This document shows positions 1 to 8,314 of a DNA stretch of 64,000 nucleotides, piece by piece. A model generated the notes under the pieces. The model was not told where the DNA came from, did not search any database, and saw only the letters and a program-made list of their open reading frames with translations. This DNA comes from Billgrantia montanilacus (lineage in GTDB: Bacteria > Pseudomonadota > Gammaproteobacteria > Pseudomonadales > Halomonadaceae). Location: positions 271,766 through 335,765 of the forward strand of contig NZ_QPII01000003.1 of NCBI RefSeq assembly GCF_003336675.1, given 5' to 3'. Each line of letters starts with the position of its first letter. The stretch's first letter is position 1. Position numbers and translations under genes: made by a program.

Positions 1-1
1 C

Positions 2-148
2 CTCGAGTACAGTGGCAGTGAAGTTGAAGCCGAAATTCGACAGACCAGTACGGAAGGCCGATTGACAGTGGAAGTACGCAAGGCAGGAAATGTCAGTCGC
101 TCTTCTTCAAGCGGAAAGGATAGCCAGATTCGCCTGCGTGTCAGATAA
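2..148 (+). CDS. C-terminal fragment of an unidentified protein (partial)
   Basis: An open frame enters from the left window edge and ends with TAA at 146-148, giving 48 residues. The fragment is polar, rich in Ser, Glu and Arg, and ends in IRLRVR. I see no recognisable motif and cannot name a family. It converges on the pga genes, which end on the opposite strand with their own terminator. It could also be chance open frame, since only 48 codons are visible. Confidence 0.35.
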   Translation, partial: LEYSGSEVEAEIRQTSTEGRLTVEVRKAGNVSRSSSSGKDSQIRLRVR

Positions 149-176
149 TCCCGCGTGAGAATAAGTAAGGTTGCTT

Positions 177-223
177 CAAAAAGAACCCATTCGGTCCAGA
201 ATCAACGTGCTGGACTGAATGGG
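177..223 (-). terminator. Rho-independent terminator of the pga operon
   Basis: A 14-bp stem (186-199 paired with 210-223, one G-U) closes a 10-nt loop. Read on the minus strand it is followed directly by TTCTTTTTG, the classic U-tract. It lies just downstream of the pgaD stop codon, so it should end the pgaABCD transcript. On the plus strand the following bases are only ATTTC, so it is a poor terminator for the gene entering from the left. Confidence 0.8.
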
Positions 224-237
224 ATTTCGGTTGACTG

Positions 238-585
238 TCAGTGCACGGCCTCTTCTAGCGTTTGCACGGTATTTTGTTCAAATGAATGTTCGATATCGGG
301 ATGCTGCCACTTTAGATTGCGCGTGTAAATATGTCGGTTGTAGATGGCCCAGCAGTGAAAAATCAGGAATGTCACGATGAAGCCTACAATGACTACTCGA
401 AGCATCACTAGTGAATAAATTTGCTCAAGAAAGGCTCCTTCTTCAGTGAAGAAGGCATAGAGTCTTGTCAACAACAGAGCCCACAGTGTCAGTGTAGCAA
501 GCGTGATCAAGGTGTCACGGATTCGATAACCCCAGCCTATCTGTCGTGGATTTTCGATGATGACAGTCGCTAGTTTATTTCTCAT
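238..585 (-). CDS. pgaD: PgaD, accessory subunit of the PNAG synthase
   Basis: PgaD is the small inner-membrane partner that PgaC needs to polymerise poly-beta-1,6-N-acetyl-D-glucosamine; in E. coli the PgaCD pair is activated by cyclic di-GMP. The 115-residue product has two hydrophobic segments (about residues 25-45 and 55-82) joined by a short acidic loop, the expected PgaD topology, and ends in a soluble acidic tail. The start overlaps the end of pgaC by 11 nt, so translation is likely coupled. Sequence identity in this family is low, and the call leans on topology and position as the last gene of a pgaABCD set. The region is visibly more AT-rich than the housekeeping genes downstream. 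Confidence 0.85.
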   Translation of the reverse strand: MRNKLATVIIENPRQIGWGYRIRDTLITLATLTLWALLLTRLYAFFTEEGAFLEQIYSLVMLRVVIVGFIVTFLIFHCWAIYNRHIYTRNLKWQHPDIEHSFEQNTVQTLEEAVH

Positions 586-1831
586 GAAATGGCTCTCCTC
601 GGTCAGGGCTGTTCCAGACGGCGAGTCTCCCTTTTTGCCGCATCATTGCTTTTGGAAAAGCAATAACCACTGTTGTCATGTTGAGTATCCAGTAGGCGAA
701 AGGGTACCAGATGCTCCAGTAGGCGCAGCGTATAATTTTCTTGTCATAACGGCTATCGATATAAAAACTGACGGAAAATTGGATGATACTAATGGCCACG
801 AGTACGCTACCAAAGTAGGATAATATATGTGCATTTATTGGCCACGACATGGGCATGATAACTTGAGACACTGCCCAGGAAACAAGGAGGATAATCACTG
901 AATAGCACCAGACAACACTGATGATATATTCGAGCATCAAGGGCCAGAAGCGCCGATTTTTCCAGCGAATGGATTGAGAGAAATAGCGGAAAAAAACTTC
1001 ACCGCCTCCCTGGGACCACCTTAGTCGCTGCTTGAAAAGTCCGCGGAGCGTTTCGGGCATCAGTACCCAGCACAGGGCTCTAGGCTCGTACCGAACCTGG
1101 CCTCCAGCCAACTGAAGTCGCCAGCTGACATCGATATCTTCGGTTATCATATCGGTGTTCCAACCACCGATCTCATTCAGTGCGGTGCGTCGAAATGCAC
1201 AGATCACACCCGAGATAGTGAACACCATGCCATAGATGCGTTGGGCTCGCTTGATCAGACCGATAATGGCAGAAAACTCGCCTGTCTGTATCTTTCCGAT
1301 GGTAGTGGAACGTGTTCTTACCCGAGGATTGCCAGTTACTCCACTGACCTTCGGGCTGGTGAGGAAATGCCGGGCCATATAGCTGATGGCGTCGTAGTCG
1401 AGTATGGCGTCACCATCGATGCCCACGATAATATCGCCTTCGGCCTCACTCAATCCATGATTCAAGGCGCTGGCCTTTCCACGGTTAGACTGATGCAGAA
1501 CTTTCAACCCGTCGTAGGATAAAACCAGCTTTTCAAGACGGCTGGCAGTATCATCTCGGCTGCCATCATTGATGGCGATAACTTCCATGTTGGGATAGTT
1601 TTGTTTGAATAGATGGTCTATTGTTTCATCGACAGTATACCCTTCGTTATAGCACGGCACGAGAACAGTCACCCTGGGTGCTTTCTTGTTCCATTCTGAA
1701 ATATGCTCATCAGGCCACGGCTGCTGACGCTCCCAATGAACATAAAAATAGACCCCCCCACATATCCATATGGTAGCCATGAGGCTGGGATAGGATAAGG
1801 TAAATATGGCCAGGAGGTCGAGTATGTTCAT
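575..1831 (-). CDS. pgaC: PgaC, poly-beta-1,6-N-acetylglucosamine synthase (GT2)
   Basis: Processive inner-membrane glycosyltransferase that polymerises UDP-GlcNAc into PNAG. The 418-residue protein has N-terminal membrane segments (about 5-30), a family 2 domain beginning with VTVLVPCYNEG (residues 54-64), the IDGD substrate/metal aspartates (138-141), the acceptor-site TED (230-232), the processive QRLRW motif (268-272) and C-terminal membrane helices. These are the hallmarks of the cellulose/hyaluronan/PNAG synthase group, and length matches E. coli PgaC. The start codon shares ATGA with the pgaB stop and the 3' end overlaps pgaD, so the genes are tightly coupled. The gene is AT-richer than most of the window. 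Confidence 0.95.
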   Translation of the reverse strand: MNILDLLAIFTLSYPSLMATIWICGGVYFYVHWERQQPWPDEHISEWNKKAPRVTVLVPCYNEGYTVDETIDHLFKQNYPNMEVIAINDGSRDDTASRLEKLVLSYDGLKVLHQSNRGKASALNHGLSEAEGDIIVGIDGDAILDYDAISYMARHFLTSPKVSGVTGNPRVRTRSTTIGKIQTGEFSAIIGLIKRAQRIYGMVFTISGVICAFRRTALNEIGGWNTDMITEDIDVSWRLQLAGGQVRYEPRALCWVLMPETLRGLFKQRLRWSQGGGEVFFRYFSQSIRWKNRRFWPLMLEYIISVVWCYSVIILLVSWAVSQVIMPMSWPINAHILSYFGSVLVAISIIQFSVSFYIDSRYDKKIIRCAYWSIWYPFAYWILNMTTVVIAFPKAMMRQKGRLAVWNSPDRGEPFHEK

Positions 1832-3789
1832 GGGCGGTCTCTAAAGCGACGACCAATGGAAAAATGAGGCACCATGACATTCATGTCAGGATGATTTTGA
1901 TGGAAATCATCCGGATAGTAGCCTATATGCTTGATACCCTGATTGCGCAGCAAGCGTACCCATCGCGCTATTTCTTCACTGGGAATTGGAGTCTGGCTAC
2001 GCCAATCTTGTGTCTGCAATTCGAAAACCAGCTGCTCGGCTCCCACCCTTTCAAGGGATCGTTGTGCGAGTTCCGTTAACCACGCATCGGGGTTGTCGGC
2101 TTCCTCCATATAGGGCATGGCCATGACGGCGACATAATCGTAGGCATCGGAAAAGATCTCTATATTCTGGGAAAACCAAAGCTCGCTGCGTGGATTCATT
2201 ATCGTGATGGCATAGAGGTTTCGTGATGTTGTGAATGTCTCGTAGTCAGCTTGGCGATAATAGTTGGCGGATTGCGTTAGCTCTTCGGTAAAATCCGTGA
2301 GAAATTCCGTCTTGTGGCTGGCCCAAGTCGCCATCAGGCCATCATTATCGCGAATGGCACCAATGCTCTCCGGCAGTGAGGCATGGGCATACTGCGCCAG
2401 CGCTTCGGAATTGGCATCCTCAAAGTCAGTGAAAAAGGCATCATCGTGAAACAGCAGGCCATCGAATTTGGTGAGTCTGCCGAGATCCTCGTAGATTTCG
2501 CGAATGATCCTGCGGTTCTCTTCCACATAGGGCGAGAGCCGACGATAATGTTCCGGCGATTCGAGGCCAGTTCTCACATCGGTGACGTAGCGATGACCGG
2601 CGCCAAGATCAAAGGCAAGTACCGGCATCCATGCATAGACCTTGACTTCGGCGCGCTTCTTTAGCTGCCATGCCACGCGATTGAAGAGGTCGGCCCTCAC
2701 GGGCAGGTGGCGATTGGGAAAGTAGAGCGCTTCGGCAACGCCATTCCCGTTCGGATCCGCATAGGCCTGCAGATAGACGGTGCTGACGCCATACTGGGCA
2801 ATACGCTCGACCAGTTTGTCCAGGTTTCTCTCCTGCTGCTGCGGGTCAGGGTCGTAGACGTAATCCAGATCCACATGAACGATACGGAGGTCTTCGCGTT
2901 CCCATACGCGGTTGGAGAGAATTTCGTCGAAGGTCTGCAGGCTGGTTTCCTGACTGATGAGATAGCGATTCATGACGCGCTTCTCATCATGGAGCTGGTT
3001 GGGCGCACTCAGCAGACTGAAGGTATAGGTCATGCCATACTCGGCGGCCATATCCAGCGTTGCCTCACTATAGGCCCCATAGGGCCAGATCATGATTCTG
3101 GGGACTTGGCCAATTCGCTCCTGGAACTGCTGACGCGTTTGCGCCATGTCCTGCCTTACCCTCTCGAGATAGGTTTCCTCGCTTTCGTATCCGCCTTGGG
3201 GCTTCCATATGCTGGTGACGGCGGCAGCCTGCTGGTTGCCTATGGGGTTGCCGATAACCCCATGGTGAAGGTCATAGGTGTGGGAGGCGACCTCCACGAG
3301 AGGCGACTCATGTAGCGTTTCGACTTGCTGCCAGGTGAGGAAGCGTTCGCGGGGCAGGGAGATGTTCCCATAGGGCACCTGTCCACCGGGAGGGACATCC
3401 ATCCAACTGCCCACCACCGCTTGAATGGCGGGAAAGCCATAGAGCTTGAGCAGGGGAAAGACAACGTCGTAGAAGCTACGATATCCATCGTCGAAGGTCA
3501 GCAACACCGCCTTGTCCGGCAGTGGCCGCCGACCCGACCTGGCGTCCAGTATCTGCTGCAGGCTGACGGGCTGGTACCCGCCCTCGGCGATGAGGTTGAA
3601 ATGCTCTATCAGCCGGCTGCGTGTAATGGTCTGGGGGTAGATGGGCCGGTCCGGTGTGACGCTGATGTCCACCACATCATGGTAGCTGATGACGACGAAG
3701 TCACCCGGCGAGCGTGCGGCATGGGCCTGCTGGAGACTGACCATGACCAGTAGGGCAATGCACAAGGCCAAGATGCGTCTATGTGTCAC
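1828..3789 (-). CDS. pgaB: PgaB, periplasmic PNAG N-deacetylase / glycoside hydrolase
   Basis: PgaB partly de-N-acetylates PNAG in the periplasm, which allows export through PgaA. The product has an N-terminal signal peptide (about residues 1-24), a carbohydrate esterase 4 deacetylase domain with LTFDDGY (FDD at 99-101) and the metal-site SHTYDLHH (His 170 and 175), then a C-terminal hydrolase domain containing FHDDAFFTD. I chose the GTG at 3789 because it overlaps the pgaA stop as GTGA and has GGAGG five bases upstream; an ATG at 3801 would place that Shine-Dalgarno inside the gene. E. coli PgaB is a lipoprotein, but here the signal ends QQAHA-ARS with no lipobox cysteine, so the protein may be soluble. 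Translation couples to pgaA and pgaC. Confidence 0.93.
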   Translation of the reverse strand: MTHRRILALCIALLVMVSLQQAHAARSPGDFVVISYHDVVDISVTPDRPIYPQTITRSRLIEHFNLIAEGGYQPVSLQQILDARSGRRPLPDKAVLLTFDDGYRSFYDVVFPLLKLYGFPAIQAVVGSWMDVPPGGQVPYGNISLPRERFLTWQQVETLHESPLVEVASHTYDLHHGVIGNPIGNQQAAAVTSIWKPQGGYESEETYLERVRQDMAQTRQQFQERIGQVPRIMIWPYGAYSEATLDMAAEYGMTYTFSLLSAPNQLHDEKRVMNRYLISQETSLQTFDEILSNRVWEREDLRIVHVDLDYVYDPDPQQQERNLDKLVERIAQYGVSTVYLQAYADPNGNGVAEALYFPNRHLPVRADLFNRVAWQLKKRAEVKVYAWMPVLAFDLGAGHRYVTDVRTGLESPEHYRRLSPYVEENRRIIREIYEDLGRLTKFDGLLFHDDAFFTDFEDANSEALAQYAHASLPESIGAIRDNDGLMATWASHKTEFLTDFTEELTQSANYYRQADYETFTTSRNLYAITIMNPRSELWFSQNIEIFSDAYDYVAVMAMPYMEEADNPDAWLTELAQRSLERVGAEQLVFELQTQDWRSQTPIPSEEIARWVRLLRNQGIKHIGYYPDDFHQNHPDMNVMVPHFSIGRRFRDRP

Positions 3790-6212
3790 AGAAACCTCCA
3801 TACCAGGCTTGCCGAGACGATGTTGTCGTATTCCGGTACGCCGTCATAGATGGCCCTTTCTCTGGCGATGCCGTACTCGATGCTCAACGCAGGAGCCAGA
3901 TCCCAGCGATGCCGGTAGCCCAGCGACCAGGTGTTTTCGCTGTCGTAGTCCTGCTGCCAGTAGCGGCCTGAGCCGAGGGAGACTGTCTGGATGAAGGAGT
4001 GACGGTACTTGAGCGGAAGCGCATAATGGACAGACAGGATACCGCCAAGGCTGGTATCCCGCCGCGGGTTGAAATAGCTGGCTTCGACCTCATCGTTGCG
4101 TGATCCGGAGGCTCGTATCTCCCCTTCGATCTGCCAGCGGTCCAGGTGGTAGAGCGTCTGGTTCCAGTAGCCGTAAAGGGATTGGCGAAGGTTGCCATCG
4201 TCGAAGTCGGTTGCCATGAATCCCATCGCGCCTGATCCCCGCTCGTCACGGCGATAGGCTAGCTCTCCACGGTAACGATCGGCGTTGACACCATCGCGCA
4301 GCGCCCGCAGGGGGGTGCTGGTGGTATTGAGTTCGAGGCCGAGCGTCGCCGACAGATGGTCCGATGCGTCGTATCGCAATTCTGCCATGGCGAGGAAATC
4401 GTCGTTGAGCTGTGCTCCTTGCCCGGCTGATAATGTCAGGGTGGCGGGGTACAGGTTCCATTCGTAGCCGGCCAGGGTATAGGCCGCATAGAGACTGTCG
4501 CCGTTGAACTCGCCATGATGGCCGATGCGCTGCACGAACGGGCGTGAGCCCTTGTCGTTGCGCGGACCTTCCAGTAGAACTTCATACTGCCAGTCACGGG
4601 AGGCCTGAGAGCCGCTACTATCGCCATCGCTGCGTGTGAGTGAGCTACTCAGTTGGGCAGCCCGCTGCTCGCGCCATTCCCGTTCCAGGTTGTCGCGCGT
4701 CGTGCTGGGTCTTGCCTTGTCGAGCTCCCTGGCGATCTCTGCTGTCGTGCCTCTCCACTGGCCGCGCTGCAGCCGAGAGAGCAATACACCATGACGGGCA
4801 GCATCCCGATGATATGGTGCAAGCAGTTGCTCGGCCTGCGTGTAGGCCTCCTCAGCTTGCCTAGGCCAGCCTCTGCCACGCTCCACGTCACCCTTCAGCA
4901 GCCAGAGAAAGGGATCGGCAGGGGCCTGGCTCTGATAGGTGGCCAAGCGTTCACTGGCCTTTCCTGCCCGTCCACGCCAGGCATCGAGCAGGATATTGAG
5001 GGACAGGATTTTCTGGTAGTTGGGGTTATCTATGCGTGTCGTTCCGGTGAAATCCCAGCGCTGTTCCGGCTCATCTGCGAGCCACTCGGTCAGCAGCTCG
5101 TCGGCCTCTCGGTAGCGCCTTGCGTCGGCATAGCTGTAGAAGAGCCCTTCGTAGAGGGGATCGTCAGGGTCGGTTCCACGCTCGGGGTTCTGACGTATCA
5201 GGCCTTCATAGAGTGCGATGGATTCACCTGGTCGGCCTAGACCGTTCAATGCATGAGCTCTGGCGCGTGTCACGTAACCGGGCAACTGGCCATGCTGACG
5301 TTCCAGCCTCGTTGCGAGCGCTTCAGCTTCGGAGAAACGTCTCAGCTCTGCGAGTGCCACGACCTTGTCGTACTCGGCGATGGTGATCAGCTCCTGGGAC
5401 GCCTCCTCCGATTGGAGTACCGCATTCAACGCCATCAATCCGCTGCGGACTCTCTCCGGTTGTTCTGTGTGGATGCCCAGGCGTATGTCGGTAACGGCTT
5501 CATAGTAGGTAAGCCATAGGCGATCATTCTGCGTGAACACATCCGGATTGGTCTCCATAATGCGGCGTGCAGCGGGGCTGGCCCCCAGGCCCACGGCAAG
5601 CCGATAGAGTGCGCGAAGTTCCCCGATGTTGTCGGGGCTCTGCTCTACCAGAGCCTGGCGGACCTGCAGCTCCTGCATGGCATCGGCGGTACGGGCGGCG
5701 AGGTAGCCCCGGGCTTCCAGGCCTGCGGCCGTGACCCCGGCCACCTGGTCATGCTGTTGTAGCGTGATATCCGCCAGGGTGTAACTACCCATGTCGGTAT
5801 GCACCAGGGCCTGGCCAAGCCATCCTTCGACATTGGATGGATCGCGACGTGTCAACGCCTGGAAAAGCGACAGTGCCTGCTCATAGTCCCCTGCGTTACG
5901 TGCCGCGCCACCCAGATGCATCAGCTCTGCATCGCTGTAATCTGCTGGCTGGCACCACGGGCAGGCGGCCAGGGCATCCTCATATCGGTCTGCACGAACC
6001 AGCAGGGTGAGCAGATCCTCGCGGACACGCTCGTCGCGAGTCTGATGATAGAGCGTCTGCAGGCCTTCGATCGCGCTCTGTAGAGCTCCCTGACGCGCCT
6101 GAACGACCAGGCTCTCGCGCTGCGTATCGGTAGCGGTCTGCCCGTGCGCTGTACCCGCTATTAGGCAGGTAAGTAGACAAGCCAACCATAGGGAGTCAAG
6201 GCGACGAAGCAT
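3786..6212 (-). CDS. pgaA: PgaA, outer-membrane PNAG export porin with TPR domain
   Basis: PgaA carries deacetylated PNAG across the outer membrane. The 808-residue product closely matches the length of E. coli PgaA. It starts with a signal peptide (about 1-24, cleavage near HGQ), followed by a long helical TPR superhelix (roughly 30-520) and a C-terminal beta-barrel of alternating aromatic and polar strands ending in VSASLVWRFL, with the terminal aromatic residue typical of BAM substrates. The ATG has AGGAAG seven bases upstream. It is first in the pgaABCD unit, and its stop codon overlaps the pgaB GTG. A 19-bp palindrome sits 52-70 bp upstream of the start. Confidence 0.93.
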   Translation of the reverse strand: MLRRLDSLWLACLLTCLIAGTAHGQTATDTQRESLVVQARQGALQSAIEGLQTLYHQTRDERVREDLLTLLVRADRYEDALAACPWCQPADYSDAELMHLGGAARNAGDYEQALSLFQALTRRDPSNVEGWLGQALVHTDMGSYTLADITLQQHDQVAGVTAAGLEARGYLAARTADAMQELQVRQALVEQSPDNIGELRALYRLAVGLGASPAARRIMETNPDVFTQNDRLWLTYYEAVTDIRLGIHTEQPERVRSGLMALNAVLQSEEASQELITIAEYDKVVALAELRRFSEAEALATRLERQHGQLPGYVTRARAHALNGLGRPGESIALYEGLIRQNPERGTDPDDPLYEGLFYSYADARRYREADELLTEWLADEPEQRWDFTGTTRIDNPNYQKILSLNILLDAWRGRAGKASERLATYQSQAPADPFLWLLKGDVERGRGWPRQAEEAYTQAEQLLAPYHRDAARHGVLLSRLQRGQWRGTTAEIARELDKARPSTTRDNLEREWREQRAAQLSSSLTRSDGDSSGSQASRDWQYEVLLEGPRNDKGSRPFVQRIGHHGEFNGDSLYAAYTLAGYEWNLYPATLTLSAGQGAQLNDDFLAMAELRYDASDHLSATLGLELNTTSTPLRALRDGVNADRYRGELAYRRDERGSGAMGFMATDFDDGNLRQSLYGYWNQTLYHLDRWQIEGEIRASGSRNDEVEASYFNPRRDTSLGGILSVHYALPLKYRHSFIQTVSLGSGRYWQQDYDSENTWSLGYRHRWDLAPALSIEYGIARERAIYDGVPEYDNIVSASLVWRFL

Positions 6213-6397
6213 GAAAATCTTCCTGCAGAGAGATAATGATGAACGGTTTGTAAAAAAACGTATCTTCTATAGTGTATAGAAGTGGCGAGCAGAAAGAACA
6301 AGGAAAAATGCAATAGCGGAGGGGGAAATACTAAATAAAAAGTATGTCATGTCAATCAGAGTTATTACGTTGAGTGTATTAAATACGGCGAACAGAG
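6213..6397. other. AT-rich pgaA upstream region
   Basis: No gene is seen between pgaA and the csgA terminator. The stretch is AT-rich with runs such as TAAAAAAACG near 6251 and must hold the pgaA promoter, but I could not fix a -35/-10 pair with confidence. The only clear structure is the 6264-6282 palindrome. Confidence 0.5.
6264..6282. promoter_or_regulatory. Perfect inverted repeat upstream of pgaA (candidate operator)
   Basis: CTTCTATA-GTG-TATAGAAG is a perfect 8-bp inverted repeat with a 3-nt centre, 52 bp before the pgaA start, inside an AT-rich intergenic stretch. Spacing and symmetry suit a dimeric regulator, or a small hairpin in the leader. I cannot assign it to a known regulator. 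Confidence 0.4.
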
Positions 6398-6431
6398 AAA
6401 AGCCCCGCCAAAGCGGGCGGGGCTTTCTTTA
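6398..6431 (-). terminator. Rho-independent terminator of csgBA (possibly bidirectional)
   Basis: An 11-bp GC-rich stem (AAAGCCCCGCC paired with GGCGGGGCTTT on the minus strand, hexanucleotide loop) is followed on the minus strand by TTCTC. It lies about 40 bp after the csgA stop codon. On the plus strand it is followed by CTTTATT, so it may act both ways. Confidence 0.85.
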
Positions 6432-6466
6432 TTACAGGGCTTTCTGCAGGGTTTGCAGTGCCCTTT

Positions 6467-7384
6467 TTACTGCTGAGTCACCGAGGCACTGTTGCCGCCA
6501 CCGGTCTGTGTCACATTGGACATGTTGCTGTTGCCAGTCTGAACCACGGTTGCTGTGTTCTGGGCCAAGGCACCCCAGCCAGAGCCGGTCTGGGTCACGG
6601 TTGAGGTGTGGTTGTAGCCATTCTGATAGACATCGGCCAGGTCGTTGTAGCCAGACTGGTCGATAGTTGAGTCGTTAGACTTGCCTTGTTGTACAACGAT
6701 TGCCTCGTTGAACTTGCCACTCTGAGTGGTCTCGGCAACGTTGAAATCGCCGGACTGGGAGATATCAGAGTCGTTCATGTAGCCGCTCTGATTGACGGTG
6801 GCGGAGTTCTGGCCACCGCTCCAGTAACCCGGAAATATCCACCAACCGGGAGTGTAACCGCCACCTCCCTGGACGATAGTGGATGAGTTGCTGACGCCGG
6901 TCTGGGTGACGTCGGCATCATTCTTGTAACCGTTCTGGGCCACGTCGGAGCTGAGGTTCCAGCCGGTCTGGGAAATGCTAGCAGTGTTTTGCCGGCCATT
7001 CTGGACGCTGATGGAGCTATTGCCCCAGCCGACCTGCAAATGGCTGACTTCGTTGTATTTCCCATTCTGGTAGGTATCGGCGAAGTTGTTCTTGCCGGTC
7101 TGGTCGATGGAGGATTCATTGCCTGAGCCATGCTGGACGACAACCCCCTCATTGCCCCAGCCGTCCTGTTCGATATCTGACAGCTGATTGCTGCCGTACT
7201 GGGAAACATCGGCCTCATTGCTGATGCCGTCCTGAGTGATATTGGATTCGTGATCATTACCGGTCTGGAAGACAGTGGCGTCGTTATAGTAGCCGGTCTG
7301 ATCGACGTCGGAATCGTTGTCGGCTGCCATGGCGGAACCAGAGAAGGCGATTGCGGCGGCAAGAACAGTCATCTTGAGTTTCAT
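6467..7384 (-). CDS. csgA: CsgA-type major curlin, long form with interrupted repeats
   Basis: Major amyloid subunit of curli fibres, secreted through CsgG and assembled on the cell surface. After a signal peptide (about 1-20) the mature protein is almost wholly built of 11-residue units of the type x-x-N-x-A/S-x-V-x-Q-x-G. I count about 24, equal to about 12 full curlin repeats against five in E. coli CsgA (family knowledge). Fourteen units precede and ten follow a glycine- and tryptophan-rich insert at residues 174-190 that contains WWIFPGYW and no repeat. The ATG has AGGGGA six bases upstream. It follows csgB after a 148-bp gap and ends at a strong terminator, so it can be transcribed with csgB. 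Repeat number and the insert are the odd points; otherwise the call is firm. Confidence 0.92.
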   Translation of the reverse strand: MKLKMTVLAAAIAFSGSAMAADNDSDVDQTGYYNDATVFQTGNDHESNITQDGISNEADVSQYGSNQLSDIEQDGWGNEGVVVQHGSGNESSIDQTGKNNFADTYQNGKYNEVSHLQVGWGNSSISVQNGRQNTASISQTGWNLSSDVAQNGYKNDADVTQTGVSNSSTIVQGGGGYTPGWWIFPGYWSGGQNSATVNQSGYMNDSDISQSGDFNVAETTQSGKFNEAIVVQQGKSNDSTIDQSGYNDLADVYQNGYNHTSTVTQTGSGWGALAQNTATVVQTGNSNMSNVTQTGGGNSASVTQQ

Positions 7385-7406
7385 GGTATTCCCCTTTTAT
7401 GAGTCC

Positions 7407-7442
7407 CCTGGAAAGCCGCTATAGATAGCGCTGCCAGGTGGT
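7407..7442 (-). other. Nested inverted repeat in the csgB-csgA gap
   Basis: Between csgB and csgA an outer pair (CCTGG/CCAGG) encloses the near-perfect palindrome CGCTATAGATAGCG at 7417-7430. In the transcript this would fold just upstream of the csgA ribosome binding site. It might set the CsgA:CsgB ratio through RNA stability or partial termination, but there is no clear U-tract. Confidence 0.35.
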
Positions 7443-7532
7443 TGTTCGGAAATCTGCGATCATCGATCTTAGATTTCCACTTCGTGAATGAACAGTTGCG
7501 AGTAATTCACTTGTCAAGGCGTGTTACGATTG

Positions 7533-8006
7533 TTAGTGCTGTATTACCTGAATAGCCGCTCGGCCACGCGAAATCTGTGTGATGCTTACGGGCGTCGCGT
7601 GAGAAGTACCGAGCTGTTGAATTTCTGCTCTTCCATAGACTCCATGTTGTTGTATTGCAGCCTCCTTGCCGTAGCCTGATTGAACGATACTGGCATCATG
7701 GCCATATCCACTCTGGATGATTGATGCATCCAGGTAACCGCCACCCTGCAATATACGTGCATCATGGCCACTACCTGCTTGCCTGGCGGTGGCATGGTTG
7801 CCTAGGCCCTGCTGGAGGATAGTGATATCGTTATAACTGCCTTGCTGGACGATCCCGGCATCGTTGCCATAGCCGGACTGCAGGATAGTGGCAGTTTGCT
7901 GATAAGGAGCAATATCGTGCTCCAGGCCTTGCATGATATCGTCTGCTGATACTGTCTGGACAAAAAGCCCACCAGCGATCAAAGCAGTTATTATTCGTGT
8001 TTTCAT
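7533..8006 (-). CDS. csgB: CsgB-type minor curlin (nucleator)
   Basis: Curli nucleator that anchors the fibre at the cell surface and templates CsgA polymerisation. The 157-residue product has a signal peptide ending near VSA (residue 21), a short non-repeat linker, then about eleven curlin half-repeats (for example YGNDAGIVQQG). The last unit is basic and ends RAAIQVIQH, resembling the basic terminal repeat of E. coli CsgB that is needed for anchoring. It is upstream of csgA on the same strand, as in csgBA of enterics. Repeats are cleaner at the start and looser at the C-terminus. The alternative is a second CsgA-like subunit, but size and tail favour CsgB. Confidence 0.85.
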   Translation of the reverse strand: MKTRIITALIAGGLFVQTVSADDIMQGLEHDIAPYQQTATILQSGYGNDAGIVQQGSYNDITILQQGLGNHATARQAGSGHDARILQGGGYLDASIIQSGYGHDASIVQSGYGKEAAIQQHGVYGRAEIQQLGTSHATPVSITQISRGRAAIQVIQH

Positions 8007-8261
8007 GACAAGACACTCTTGAGTTCCGGTTACTGGCAGTTACAGTCTCGACACAAAACGGGCAGTCATCCATCGTAATAAATAGCCATTTTGCAGTGTG
8101 ACTTTTTTGGTAGCGACAGACCCTGTGTGACGGTAGGTGATGTCAGCAACAGGATGAGAATTCTCATGCTTCATCAATGTTTGGCTGAACAGAACACCCA
8201 CGGGTCGCTTCCGGCAGCGTTGGCTACGTGCCGGGAAGGGAAGAAACAGGAGCAATGCAAG
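8007..8261. other. csgB upstream region
   Basis: No gene is visible between csgB and the csgG terminator. The length (about 255 bp) and the terminator on its far side indicate that csgBA has its own promoter here, separate from csgDEFG. I could not place a convincing -35/-10 pair. Confidence 0.45.
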
Positions 8262-8286
8262 GAAAGAAAGGCGCCGTGATGGCGCC
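8262..8286 (-). terminator. Rho-independent terminator after csgG
   Basis: GGCGCC-ATCAC-GGCGCC on the minus strand is followed by TTTCTTTCC. It lies about 30 bp past the csgG stop and separates the csgDEFG transcript from csgBA although both run in the same direction. Confidence 0.7.
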
Positions 8287-8314
8287 AATCGCAAGTAGAG
8301 GACGTCGGCGGTTA

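Noticed and set aside
557..823. An 88-codon plus-strand frame across the pgaC/pgaD junction
   Set aside because: It overlaps two identified genes on the other strand and has no features of its own.
6467..8006. Regular repeats that might suggest a CRISPR or satellite array
   Set aside because: The repeats are in coding frame, period 33 bp (11 residues), degenerate at the DNA level, and encode curlin units.
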